A stretch of 64,000 bases of DNA from JADKAV01 sp963818505 (GTDB taxonomy: Bacteria; Actinomycetota; Actinomycetes; S36-B12; UBA10799): the NCBI GenBank assembly GCA_963818505.1, contig CAWFSJ010000005.1, positions 992,001 through 1,056,000 on the forward strand, read 5' to 3'. Made by a program: the position numbers and the translations under genes. The stretch's first letter is position 1; each line of letters begins with the position of its first letter. The notes under the pieces are model-generated. The model was not told where the DNA came from and did no database searches. It saw only the letters and a program-made list of their open reading frames with translations. Below are positions 1 to 8,363 of the stretch, one piece after another.

Positions 1-1
1 C

Positions 2-166
2 GAGCGCACAGACCTGAAGGTTGAGGTTGTGGACCGGGTCGGTGCGGGCTCCGACGACCCCGACACAGCGATGGCCATGGCTTTGATCCAGGGAATGACA
101 GCCCGTGTGGATGTGCTCGAAACCGCCGACGGCGCGCACACGGTCCGTATGTCCTGGGTGGTTTAG
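2..166 (+). CDS. C-terminal fragment of an RsbW-like anti-sigma factor / HATPase protein
   Basis: Only the last 54 codons are in the window; they enter from the left edge and stop at TAG 164-166. The visible tail ends in HTVRMSWVV, the kind of G/HTTVRMSW ending seen in HATPase_c_2 anti-sigma regulatory factors. Position supports this: in Streptomyces a BldG-type anti-anti-sigma factor and its partner anti-sigma factor lie just upstream of hppA, which follows here. The ATP-binding boxes are outside the window, so the family call rests on the short tail and on synteny. Confidence 0.5.
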   Translation, partial: ERTDLKVEVVDRVGAGSDDPDTAMAMALIQGMTARVDVLETADGAHTVRMSWVV

Positions 167-310
167 CCAGACGCTGGGACCTGTAAGGGGGACGTAAGTT
201 ACCCACAGGTAGACTCGCGCCCAACGGTCGGTCCTGGGAGGGGTCGGCGCCATCCATGACCCGGGGGGGCCTATGCCCGCCGGTCTGAATGAACCTAGGG
301 AGTAACACAC

Positions 311-2653
311 ATGTCTGCAGGCACTGCCGCGAGCGTAGTGACCTTGACGGGCGGTAGTTACACCACGGTCATCGTCGTAGCGCTCATCGCGCTGCTGGCG
401 CTGGTCGTGGCGGGACTACTCGTTCGCGAGGTACTCGCCGCCAGCGAGGGCACCGAAAACATGCAGAGCATCGCCGAGGCGGTCCAGGAGGGGGCGGCTG
501 CATATCTGAGCCGACAGTTCCGCACGCTCAGCGTCTTCGCCGTCATCGTCTTCTTCGTGCTGTTCCTGCTGCCGGCTGAGACAACAAACGAGAAGATCGG
601 TCGATCCATCTTCTTCCTCGTCGGCGCGGTCTTCTCAGCGGTGACCGGCTACGTGGGAATGTGGCTGGCTGTGCGCGCCAACGTCCGCGTTGCTGCCGCA
701 GCCCGCGAGGGCAAGGGTGGCGAGACCAAGGCCATGCGTATCGCCTTCCGCACCGGCGGTGTGGCGGGCATGTTCACCGTCGGCCTGGGCTTGCTGGGCG
801 CGGCGATCGTGGTGCTGGTCTACAAGGGCGAGGCACCCAAGGTCCTTGAGGGCTTCGGCTTCGGAGCGGCTCTGCTTGCCATGTTCATGCGTGTTGGCGG
901 CGGTATCTTCACCAAGGCCGCTGACGTCGGCGCCGACCTGGTCGGCAAGGTCGAGCAGGGCATCCCCGAGGACGACCCCCGTAACGCAGCGACGATCGCA
1001 GACAACGTCGGCGACAACGTGGGTGACTGTGCCGGTATGGCCGCGGACCTGTTCGAGTCCTACGCCGTGACCCTGGTTGCGGCCCTGATCCTGGGGCAGG
1101 CCGCACTCGGCAGCCTCGGGCTGGTCATCCCGCTGGTCGTTCCCGCCATCGGCGTCATCACCGCGATCATCGGTATCTTCGCGGTCTCCCCGCGTCCCAA
1201 CGACCGCTCCGGCATGAGCGCCATCAACCGCGGCTTCTTCATCTCCGCGATCATCTCGGCCATCCTGGTCGCGATCGCGGCGTTCATCTGGCTGCCGGAC
1301 CGTCTGGTCAAGTTGACCGACTTCGAGCTTGTCCAGAGCCGCCTCAACCTCGACATCACCACCCTCGAGGTCATCAACCCGCGCTTCCTGGTGATCGCGG
1401 CGGTCCTCATCGGAATCATCCTGGCCGCTGCCATCCAGCAGTTGACCGGTTACTTCACCGAGACCAACCGCAAGCCGGTCGACGACGTCGCGCGCACCTC
1501 GCTGACCGGACCGGCGACTGTCATCCTGTCCGGCATCTCGCTGGGCCTCGAGTCCGCGGTCTACTCGGCACTGCTGATCGGTGCTGCTGTGTACGGTGCT
1601 TTCCTGCTCGGCTCCGGGTCGATCACGCTGAGCCTGTTCGCTGTGGCCATGGCCGGTACCGGTCTTCTGACCACCGTCGGCGTCATCGTCGCGATGGACA
1701 CCTTCGGGCCGGTCTCGGACAACGCCCAGGGCATCGCGGAGATGTCCGGCGACGTCGAGGGCGAGGGCGCGCAGGTGCTCACGAGCCTCGACGCGGTGGG
1801 CAACACCACCAAGGCCATCACCAAGGGCATCGCCATCGCCACCGCGGTCCTCGCGGCCACGGCGCTGTTCGGGTCGTTCCGCGACGCCGTTGTGCAGGCG
1901 ACCGCCGACGCCGGCGATGCGCTGGCGGGTCTGGGTGTTCTCGACGCTTCGCAGTACTTGGGCATCCTGGACATCTCCAACCCGCGCAACCTGGTCGGAC
2001 TGATCATCGGCGCCTCGGTTGTCTTCCTCTTCTCGGGCTTGGCGATCAACGCCGTGACCCGTGCAGCGGGCGCGATCATCTTCGAGGTGCGCCGGCAGTT
2101 CAAGGAGCACCCCGGCATCATGGAGGGCACCGAGAAGCCTGAGTACGGCAAGGTTGTCGACATCTGCACCCGCGACTCGCTGCGTGAGTTGAGCACGCCG
2201 GGGCTGCTGGCCATTCTCACCCCGATCGCCGTGGGCTTCGGTCTGGGAATCGGCGCGCTGGGTTCGTTCCTGGCGGGCACCATCGCCACCGGCGCTTTGA
2301 TGGCGGTGTTCCTGTCCAACTCCGGTGGGGCTTGGGACAACGCCAAGAAGTTCGTTGAGGACGGCAACTACGGCGGCAAGGGCTCCGAGCCGCACGAGGC
2401 GACCGTCATCGGCGACACCGTCGGCGACCCGTTCAAGGACACCGCCGGTCCGGCCATCAACCCGCTGATCAAGGTCATGAACCTGGTCTCGTTGCTGATC
2501 GCCCCGGCCGTGGTGTCGATGTTCCTGGACGGGAACGCCCTGCGTTGGGTCATCTCCCTGGGAGCGCTCGCGATCGTGGTCGCGGCCGTTGTGATCACCA
2601 AGCGGCGCCCGATCGCGGTGAGCCCCGAGGAGATCGCAACCAGCAGCGCCTGA
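311..2653 (+). CDS. hppA: K+-independent membrane-bound proton-translocating pyrophosphatase
   Basis: Integral-membrane enzyme that couples PPi hydrolysis to proton export across the cytoplasmic membrane. The protein has 780 residues with about 16 hydrophobic segments, as usual for the family. The acidic substrate/Mg site is visible as DNVGDNVGDCAGMAADL near residue 220, and a second set of acidic motifs lies near the C-terminus (GDTVGDPFKDTAGP). The segment GNTTKAITKG near residue 496 carries Lys where K+-dependent enzymes carry Ala, which marks the K+-independent proton-pumping class. ATG 311 follows an AGGGAG-like ribosome site. Its neighbours (anti-sigma factor upstream, topA-tmk-holB downstream) match the Streptomyces order. 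Confidence 0.97.
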   Translation: MSAGTAASVVTLTGGSYTTVIVVALIALLALVVAGLLVREVLAASEGTENMQSIAEAVQEGAAAYLSRQFRTLSVFAVIVFFVLFLLPAETTNEKIGRSIFFLVGAVFSAVTGYVGMWLAVRANVRVAAAAREGKGGETKAMRIAFRTGGVAGMFTVGLGLLGAAIVVLVYKGEAPKVLEGFGFGAALLAMFMRVGGGIFTKAADVGADLVGKVEQGIPEDDPRNAATIADNVGDNVGDCAGMAADLFESYAVTLVAALILGQAALGSLGLVIPLVVPAIGVITAIIGIFAVSPRPNDRSGMSAINRGFFISAIISAILVAIAAFIWLPDRLVKLTDFELVQSRLNLDITTLEVINPRFLVIAAVLIGIILAAAIQQLTGYFTETNRKPVDDVARTSLTGPATVILSGISLGLESAVYSALLIGAAVYGAFLLGSGSITLSLFAVAMAGTGLLTTVGVIVAMDTFGPVSDNAQGIAEMSGDVEGEGAQVLTSLDAVGNTTKAITKGIAIATAVLAATALFGSFRDAVVQATADAGDALAGLGVLDASQYLGILDISNPRNLVGLIIGASVVFLFSGLAINAVTRAAGAIIFEVRRQFKEHPGIMEGTEKPEYGKVVDICTRDSLRELSTPGLLAILTPIAVGFGLGIGALGSFLAGTIATGALMAVFLSNSGGAWDNAKKFVEDGNYGGKGSEPHEATVIGDTVGDPFKDTAGPAINPLIKVMNLVSLLIAPAVVSMFLDGNALRWVISLGALAIVVAAVVITKRRPIAVSPEEIATSSA

Positions 2654-2667
2654 TCTGCATCACCCTC

Positions 2668-2703
2668 GCGACCCCCGCACCGGTTCAACCGGGCGGGGGT
2701 CGC
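2668..2703 (+). terminator. Hairpin terminator after hppA
   Basis: A perfect 11-bp GC-rich stem (GCGACCCCCGC and its complement) with a 14-nt loop starts 14 bp after the hppA stop. It is followed by CTTGCGTT rather than a long T-run, as is common for high-GC actinobacterial terminators. Confidence 0.7.
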
Positions 2704-2748
2704 TTGCGTTCGGTGGCAGGTCCGGCCGGCGGCCGAAGGCCCAGCCGG

Positions 2749-2812
2749 CGCCCAGCCCGCGTTTCTGCCGCGCCCAGCCCGCGTTCCGCCGCGCCCAGCC
2801 CGCGTTCCGCCC
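2749..2812. repeat. Three imperfect ~21-bp tandem repeats
   Basis: The unit CGCCCAGCCCGCGTTccgc occurs three times in a row (starts near 2749, 2771 and 2792) with small differences, directly before palindrome copy 1. No coding role is evident. Confidence 0.7.
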
Positions 2813-2814
2813 GC

Positions 2815-2901
2815 GTTAGAGGTTGTGCTGTTGGTTAGAGGTTGTGCTGTTGGTTAGCGAATCCACGCGTTGATTCGCTAACGAGGACCACAACCTCTAA
2901 C
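2815..2901 (+). repeat. 68-bp palindromic repeat, copy 1 (extended by a 19-bp arm duplication)
   Basis: The 68-bp element is 2834-2901. Directly before it, 2815-2833 is a perfect tandem duplicate of its first 19 bp (GTTAGAGGTTGTGCTGTTG). The right arm carries the variant linker GAGGAC instead of the complement of CTGTTG, so the two arms do not pair fully there. It lies between hppA and the ATP-grasp gene, both on the + strand. Confidence 0.9.
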
Positions 2902-2905
2902 GAGG

Positions 2906-2991
2906 GGCGGCAGGGGCGAGGGCGGCAGGGGCGAGGGCGGCAGGGGCGAGGGCGGCAGGGGCGAGGGCGGCAGGGGCGAGGGCGGCAGGGG
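2906..2991. repeat. 15-bp tandem repeat array (five units plus a partial)
   Basis: GGCGGCAGGGGCGAG is repeated head-to-tail five times without change, followed by an 11-bp partial unit. It sits between palindrome copy 1 and the next start codon. An open frame runs through it, but the conserved protein begins downstream, so I treat it as untranslated. Confidence 0.9.
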
Positions 2992-3075
2992 CTGGCGGCA
3001 GGCCGGGTGGGCCCCGGGACCGCCACCCGCACACCGGCGTTGCCTCATGACCGGCCCATGGACAAGAGTGGGCCT

Positions 3076-3918
3076 GTGAGCGTAGCCATCGTCACCTGCC
3101 AACAAATGCCCGAAGAAGACCTTGATGAGCAACTACTGCTCGACGCCCTGACCGAAGCGGGGCTTGAACCCCATCTAGTCGCCTGGGATGACCCGTCGGT
3201 GGATTGGTCGGCTTACCCAATGGCGGTGCTGCGATCGGCGTGGAACTACATCGACCACCTCGACGAGTTCCTGGAATGGGCGGTTCGCGCCGGCACTGTC
3301 ACGCACCTGTTCAACCCGGTGGAGGTCGTCCACTGGAACACGCACAAGGGGTACCTGCGGCAGTTGGCCAAGCAGGGGGTGCCGGTGGTTCCGACGGCTT
3401 GGCTGGGCGTGGGCGAGCATGTGGAGCTGGCCGACCTCATGGCCGACCGCGGTTGGCGCGATGTGGTTGCCAAACCTGTGGTCGGGGCAGGGTCGTTCCT
3501 CACTGATCGCATCACGGACCCCACGACCGAGGTGGCACTGAACTTCTGGCGGGATCTGACCACCGATCGGGAGGTGATGGTCCAGCCCTACATGGCCTCG
3601 GTTGAGGAGTACGGCGAAAGGTCCCTTATCTGGATCGACGAGGAACTGACCCACAGCGTGCGCAAGAGCCCCCGACTCGGTGACGCCGTCGAGAGTGTGT
3701 CGGAGGCGATCCCCATCGCGCACGAGGAGCGGGAGCTGGCTGAGGCGGTCATCGCCGACATCCCCCACGAGCTGCTCTACGCGCGCATCGACCTCATCCG
3801 CGACGACCACAACCAGCCGCTGCTGGCCGAACTCGAACTCGTTGAACCGAGCTTGTTCCTCAAGCAGGAGCCAACTGCATTGCGTCGGCTCGTTCGTGGG
3901 ATCGCGCAACGTCTGTGA
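3076..3918 (+). CDS. ATP-grasp ligase, DcsG-like (RimK/glutathione-synthetase fold)
   Basis: Cytosolic ATP-grasp protein of 280 residues. The N-terminal part (VAIVTCQQ, then VLRSAWNYIDHLDEFLEW, then NPVEVVHWNTHKGYL) has the layout of O-ureido-serine cyclo-ligase DcsG and its many uncharacterised actinobacterial relatives. ATP-grasp elements follow: a Lys in DVVAKPVVGAGS, the metal-site acidic residues in ARIDLIRDD, and LLAELELVEPSLF near the C-terminus. The substrate is unknown. I chose GTG 3076 because homologues begin there and an AAGAGTGG site precedes it; ATG 3058 is the alternative. The stop overlaps the next start (GTGA), so the two genes are probably translated together. Confidence 0.8.
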   Translation: MSVAIVTCQQMPEEDLDEQLLLDALTEAGLEPHLVAWDDPSVDWSAYPMAVLRSAWNYIDHLDEFLEWAVRAGTVTHLFNPVEVVHWNTHKGYLRQLAKQGVPVVPTAWLGVGEHVELADLMADRGWRDVVAKPVVGAGSFLTDRITDPTTEVALNFWRDLTTDREVMVQPYMASVEEYGERSLIWIDEELTHSVRKSPRLGDAVESVSEAIPIAHEERELAEAVIADIPHELLYARIDLIRDDHNQPLLAELELVEPSLFLKQEPTALRRLVRGIAQRL

Positions 3919-4994
3919 AGCGCGTCCTGCTACTCACCGGTGCAACCGGGATGGTCGGCAGGGAGGTCTTACGACGGGCGGGCGCCGACCCGCGGTTCGA
4001 CCTGGTCCTGTGCCTGATCCGGCCGAGTGAGGACCAGTCGGCTGCAGCCCGCCTTGAGCGACTTGCCCAAGACAACGCCATTGATCCGTCAAGGCTGATC
4101 GCGCTCAACGGTGATGTCACCGAGCCGGGCCTCGGGGTGGACGCGCAAGACCTCGTCACGGTGACCCACGTGATCCACTGCGCGGCCACGGTGTCGTTCG
4201 ACCTCCCACTGGAAGAGGCCCGGCAGATCAATGTCGCCGGGACCGCCAACGTGCTCGACGCGTGCCGAACGATGCCGCGTTTGCACCGCATCGACGCTGT
4301 GTCCACCTGTTACGTCGCGGGCAAGCGCACCGGGCTGATCATGGAGTCGGACCTCGAACATGACGCCGGTTTCCACAACACCTACGAGCAGACCAAGTAC
4401 GAGTCCGAACAACTGCTGCGAGAGGCGATGGCTGAACTGCCCATCGCCGTGCACCGGCCATCGATCGTCGTGGGCGACTCACGCACGGGAGCGACCGGGG
4501 CATGGAAGGTCCTCTACTGGCCCCTCAAGGTGATCGCCCGTGGCCGCCTGCCGGTCATCCCGTACGACCCGGACTGCCGCTTGGACATCGTGCCCGTGGA
4601 CTTCGTCGCCGACGCCATTCTGGCGCTGTCGCAAGACCCGCAGACACTCGGCAGTACGTTCCATCTGGCGGCCGGGCCCAGGCGTGACACCACCACCGGC
4701 CAGGTGTTCCCGAGGGTCTTCCGGCAGTTGAACCGACGTGCACCAGTGCGCGTCCCCCCGGCGCTGTTCCGCAATCTGATCAGACCGCTGTTGCTGCTGG
4801 TTCCCGATCAGCGGCTCAAGCGCACCCTGCGAGCCGGGCTGGTTTACCGGCCGTACCTGGAATTACGGCTTCGATTCGACACCACCGGAGCCGATGCTCA
4901 TCTCGAACCGGAGGTCGTCTGCCCACCCGTTCTGGACTACATCGACACCATCGTGGCCGCGGCTCTGGCGTGCGACTTCGGACGGATCAGGTGA
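3915..4994 (+). CDS. NAD(P)-dependent reductase of the extended SDR / thioester-reductase-like family
   Basis: A 359-residue Rossmann-fold protein. The nucleotide-binding loop TGATGMVG is at residues 8-15, an acid-rich GDVTEPGLG follows, and the SDR catalytic set appears as Ser in DAVSTCYVAG plus YEQTK. The overall pattern resembles NAD_binding_4 (male-sterility / fatty acyl reductase and carboxylate-reductase R-domains). It starts with GTG overlapping the ATP-grasp stop by 4 bp. A ligase that activates a carboxylate and a reductase acting on an activated acyl group would make a plausible two-step pathway, but that is inference. The 3' end overlaps the convergent membrane gene by 8 bp. Confidence 0.75.
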   Translation: MKRVLLLTGATGMVGREVLRRAGADPRFDLVLCLIRPSEDQSAAARLERLAQDNAIDPSRLIALNGDVTEPGLGVDAQDLVTVTHVIHCAATVSFDLPLEEARQINVAGTANVLDACRTMPRLHRIDAVSTCYVAGKRTGLIMESDLEHDAGFHNTYEQTKYESEQLLREAMAELPIAVHRPSIVVGDSRTGATGAWKVLYWPLKVIARGRLPVIPYDPDCRLDIVPVDFVADAILALSQDPQTLGSTFHLAAGPRRDTTTGQVFPRVFRQLNRRAPVRVPPALFRNLIRPLLLLVPDQRLKRTLRAGLVYRPYLELRLRFDTTGADAHLEPEVVCPPVLDYIDTIVAAALACDFGRIR

Positions 4995-5319
4995 ACGCGA
5001 GGGCGAACATGCCAACGGCGATCAGCAGGTCCAGCGCCAGGGCGGCTATCGCGCTGACTCCAGCCCCGGCCCGCCTGGCTTTCACGGCCAGCCACACTCC
5101 GATCCAGGCCGGAAGCCCACAGACCAGTCCGTAGACCGCGGCAGCGATCACGCCTGCCAGCCCGGTGCGGATCAGCGGGACATCTGTGGATGGGTACGCG
5201 TCGAACATGTCGGTCACCCAGTACCCCAAGGCGAACACGACCCAGAACCAGACCACGTATGTCAGCGGCATCAGGAACGCCGCCACCGTCCAGCGCCGCA
5301 CGTTCTGCAAAGTAGCCAT
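4987..5319 (-). CDS. Small integral membrane protein, unknown function
   Basis: 110 residues starting at MATLQNVRRWTVAAFL. About three hydrophobic stretches can be seen: residues 9-32, 50-75 and 88-108. The middle of the protein has an AWIGVWLAVKARRAG turn. I recognise no family. The start is the first Met before the hydrophobic N-terminus; upstream codons are Arg/Cys-rich and unlikely to be coding. It converges on the reductase gene. Confidence 0.6.
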   Translation of the reverse strand: MATLQNVRRWTVAAFLMPLTYVVWFWVVFALGYWVTDMFDAYPSTDVPLIRTGLAGVIAAAVYGLVCGLPAWIGVWLAVKARRAGAGVSAIAALALDLLIAVGMFALAFT

Positions 5320-5390
5320 GTGGACCACCCCGCTTCCATTGTCGCGCTTGGCGCGGCAACGACACCTGCAGTCGGACGATACTGGGCCCC

Positions 5391-6749
5391 ATGGCACAAC
5401 GGCTCACGTCGGGTCAGCGGTTCGGTTACGCCTTCGGTTCCTTCGGCACCGGAGGTTTCGCAACGGTCCCCGGTCTAGTCCTCCTGTTCTACTTGACCGA
5501 CGTGCTCGGGGTCGCAGCTGCGGTCGCGAGTCTGGTCGTGTTCATCCCCAAGGCCTGGGACGTGATCATCGCCCCGGTCATGGGAGGCCTGTCCGACAAG
5601 ACGATGTTGCGCCGCGGCAGCCGCGTCAGATGGCTGCTGGTGGGCGGGCTGATCATCGGGCCGATGTTCGCGCTCACCTTCGCAGCACCGTCGGCCCTGC
5701 AAGGCAATGCCGCCGCTCTGTGGGTGGGCGTGTTCTTCCTGTTCGCTATCACTGGGTTCGCCACCTTCCAGGTCACCTACCTGGCGATGCCTGCGGAGTT
5801 CACCGACGACTACAGCGAGCGCACGCGGATTATGAGCATCCGGATCGTGTTCCTGACCCTGTCGATCCTGCTGTTCGGTGCCGGGGCCCCGATCTTGGTC
5901 AACGCGTTCGGCTCCGGACGGGTCGGGTACGCGGGCATGGGTGTGGTGGTCGGTGTGCTGCTGGTGGTCTCGACCGTGGTCTGTTGGGCGATGCTGCGCA
6001 AGACGAAGTCATACACGCAGGCCGAGACCGAACCCAGCTTCAAGGAGCGGGTCGCGGCTGTGCGCGAAAACCGTTGGTTCCTGCTGCTTGGGGTCACATT
6101 CGTATGCCAGGCGCTCGGTGTCGGCGCGATGCTCGCCGCGGTTCCCTACCTGGCCACCTACATCCTCGGCGGCGGTGAACTGGAGCAGACCATTCTGTTC
6201 GTGTGCCTGGTGGCGCCAGCGATCCTGGTCATGCCGCTGTGGTCGATCACGGCTCGTCGTGTCGGTAAGCACCGCGGATTCCTGATGGCCAGTGGGATCT
6301 TCCTGATCGCGGCGATCGGCTTGTTCTTCAGCCAAAGCCTTCCCGATGCCGCCATCTACGGACTCGTGGCGATGGTCGGTATTGCGTACGCGGGCATGCA
6401 GATGTTCCCCTTGGCGATGCTCCCGGACGCGGTGTCGGCCGATGCGGCGATCCACGGCAGCCAGCGCGCGGGCGTGTTCACAGGGGTCTGGGCCGCCGGG
6501 GAGACCGTGTCGCTGGCCCTCGGCCCGGCAGTCGTGGGCCTCATCCTGGCCGTGACCGGCTTCATCTCCAGCGAGGGCGACCAGACCGTGACCCAGCCGT
6601 CCAGTGCGCTGACCGGGATCGTCTTGTCGTTCTCCCTGTTCCCCGCGCTCATGATGCTGCTGAGCCTGCCGACTTTGTTCAAGTACGACCTGACCGAGAA
6701 CCGACTCGATGAATTGCGAGGATCACATGACACTGCCGCCGCTTCCTGA
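5391..6749 (+). CDS. MFS transporter of the GPH (MelB-like) cation symporter type
   Basis: 452 residues with 12 predicted membrane segments. The N-terminus (FGYAFGSFGTGGF, then FYLTDVLG, then KAWDVIIAPVMGGLSDKT) shows the GPH signature in which the first loop carries D..IAP..G.LSD. Members move sugars, glycosides or other small organics with H+ or Na+. The substrate cannot be read from sequence. The last 23 bp overlap the next gene, whose ribosome site (GCGAGGA) lies inside this one, so transporter and PLP enzyme are probably made together. No sugar-degrading gene is adjacent. Confidence 0.88.
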   Translation: MAQRLTSGQRFGYAFGSFGTGGFATVPGLVLLFYLTDVLGVAAAVASLVVFIPKAWDVIIAPVMGGLSDKTMLRRGSRVRWLLVGGLIIGPMFALTFAAPSALQGNAAALWVGVFFLFAITGFATFQVTYLAMPAEFTDDYSERTRIMSIRIVFLTLSILLFGAGAPILVNAFGSGRVGYAGMGVVVGVLLVVSTVVCWAMLRKTKSYTQAETEPSFKERVAAVRENRWFLLLGVTFVCQALGVGAMLAAVPYLATYILGGGELEQTILFVCLVAPAILVMPLWSITARRVGKHRGFLMASGIFLIAAIGLFFSQSLPDAAIYGLVAMVGIAYAGMQMFPLAMLPDAVSADAAIHGSQRAGVFTGVWAAGETVSLALGPAVVGLILAVTGFISSEGDQTVTQPSSALTGIVLSFSLFPALMMLLSLPTLFKYDLTENRLDELRGSHDTAAAS

Positions 6750-8194
6750 GCAGGGACTTCCCGCCGACGAGATCCTGGCCGCGTTGGCCCAATTACGCTC
6801 GCTGGACCTGGATTTCACCAAGGCGACGAGCTATCACTTCGAGTCCGGCAACGAGCAACTGCGCGAGGTCTCCGCGGCTGCGGCGGCGACAGCTTGGGGG
6901 CGCAACGGCTTGGACCCGACGGCGTTCCCCAGCATCGCGGCCATCGAGAACGACCTGGTGGGCGCCGCGCTGGACCTACATGGCGGCGGTCCCGAGGCGG
7001 TTGGAACCGTGACCAGCGGGGGCACCGAATCGTGCATGCTGGCGGTGCTCGGCGCGCGGGAACGCTTCCGGCGCAACGGTGGCCAGGGCACCCCGCAGAT
7101 GCTGCTGCCCGTGACAGCACACTCGGCGTTTCGCAAGGGGGCTTGGCTGTTCGATGTCGAAGTGGTGGACATCCCCGTTGACGCCGGTTTCAAGGCCGAT
7201 GTGACTGCGATGAAGGCAGCCATGTCGGACCGCACAGTGCTGGCGGTTGTGTCGGCGCCCAGTTACGCCCACGGCGTGATCGACCCCGCCGAGGAGATCG
7301 CAGCGGCGGCAGCAGAACGCGACATCCTGTGTCACCTCGACCTGTGCATCGGGGGCTGGGCGCTGCCCTTCATCCTGCAGGCCGAAGGCCGGCCACCGGT
7401 CGACATGAGCATCCCTGGCGTGACGTCGGCGTCGATGGACCTGCACAAGTACGGCTACGCGCCCAAGGGTGTGTCCATACTGCTCAGCGCCAATCCCCAC
7501 CTGCGTGCAGTACCACTTCTTCTCCGACGCGGCCTGGCCCGGCTACCCGTTGATCAACAACACGCTGCTGTCCAGCAGGTCGGTGGCACCGGCCGCGTCG
7601 GCCTGGGCAGTGCTGCACCTATTGGGCCGGGAGGGGCTTCGGGAGTTGGCGCTGAAGTCGCGGGCCGGGGCCTTGCACATCGCCGAGGCAGTGGAGCAGA
7701 TCCCGGGCTTGGACGTGGTGGTCGCCCCGGAGGCGTCGCTGGTCTGCGTCGGTGACACCGGCGCGCCCGAGGGTCCCGATGTGCGGATCGTGGCCGACGA
7801 GGCGCACAGACTCGGGTGGTCCCTGCAGGTACAACCGGCTCGCCGAGGTGGTCCGACGAACATCCACTTGACAGTCGCTGCCGGTATCGCCGACCGGGCC
7901 GACGAGTTGCTGGAGGTGCTCCGCGAGGCCACGGCGGCCGCGACCGGCAAGGGCCGCGCCGACATCGACCCGAACCTCGCGGCAGCGGCCGCGAGTATCG
8001 ATGTGGCCGCGCTCGACGATGCCACGATCGATGGGCTGATGCAGTTGGCAGGGTTCAAGGGCCAGGGCGGACCGGTTGCGCTGCCCGAGGAAATGGCCGG
8101 GGTCAACGCCCTGCTCGAGGCCTCGCCCGCGCCATTGGTCGAGGTCCTGTTGAAGGGCGTTTTCGGCGAGGTTTTCACTCCGAACAGGGGATGA
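6727..8194 (+). pseudogene. PLP-dependent decarboxylase / sphingosine-1-phosphate-lyase-like enzyme, frameshifted
   Basis: Two adjoining frames together encode about 489 residues of a class II PLP enzyme. The first part (ATG 6727 to about 7506) has TSGGTESCMLAVL, HSAFRKGAW, CHLDLCIGGW and the PLP lysine in MDLHKYGYAPKG. The second part (from about 7505 to the stop at 8194) continues with YHFFSDAAWPGYPLINNTLL, exactly where homologues continue. The break at 7501-7510 fits loss of two bases from a GTGTG run (HLR then VQY). Both halves look fully conserved, so a sequencing indel or a recent mutation is likelier than decay. If intact it would cleave a C-C bond or decarboxylate an amine substrate. 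It is translationally coupled to the GPH transporter. Confidence 0.85.
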
Positions 8195-8217
8195 ACGCCG
8201 GCTGGCCGCGGGCTGTC

Positions 8218-8259
8218 GCGAAGTCACTCCGACACGCTGGCGTGTCCCGCTAACTTCGC
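8218..8259. repeat. Intergenic imperfect palindrome (possible terminator)
   Basis: A 20-nt arm starting GCGAAGT and ending GACACGC faces GCGTGTCCCGCTAACTTCGC across a 2-nt loop, with a few mismatches in the middle. It lies 23 bp after the PLP-enzyme stop and upstream of topA. It is unrelated to the 68-bp family. Confidence 0.6.
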
Positions 8260-8363
8260 AACGGCGGCGTGCTGGCCCGACCCGCTCACCTCGCGCAACG
8301 ACCCCCCGGCGTCGTACTGTGCCGATTCGTACCCGCATCATGGGGACGAAACGGAAGGAAACC

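Noticed and set aside
635..2395. 586-codon open frame antisense to hppA
   Set aside because: It is a by-product of third-position GC bias; its translation is Asp/Gly/Arg-rich without any domain, while the opposite strand encodes a certain pyrophosphatase.
2906..2991. CRISPR array
   Set aside because: The repeats are contiguous 15-mers without spacers, and no cas gene is present.
2842..3075. Coding sequence starting inside palindrome copy 1 and running through the 15-bp repeats
   Set aside because: The encoded Gly/Arg repeat is an accident of the array; DcsG-like similarity starts only at about 3076.
7501..7512. Programmed ribosomal frameshift in the PLP lyase
   Set aside because: No slippery heptamer, pseudoknot or stimulatory site is visible, and the family is not known for recoding.
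7469..8194. Independent gene starting at 7469
   Set aside because: Its beginning overlaps the PLP-lysine region in another frame; conserved sequence begins only at the frameshift point, so it is the second half of the lyase.
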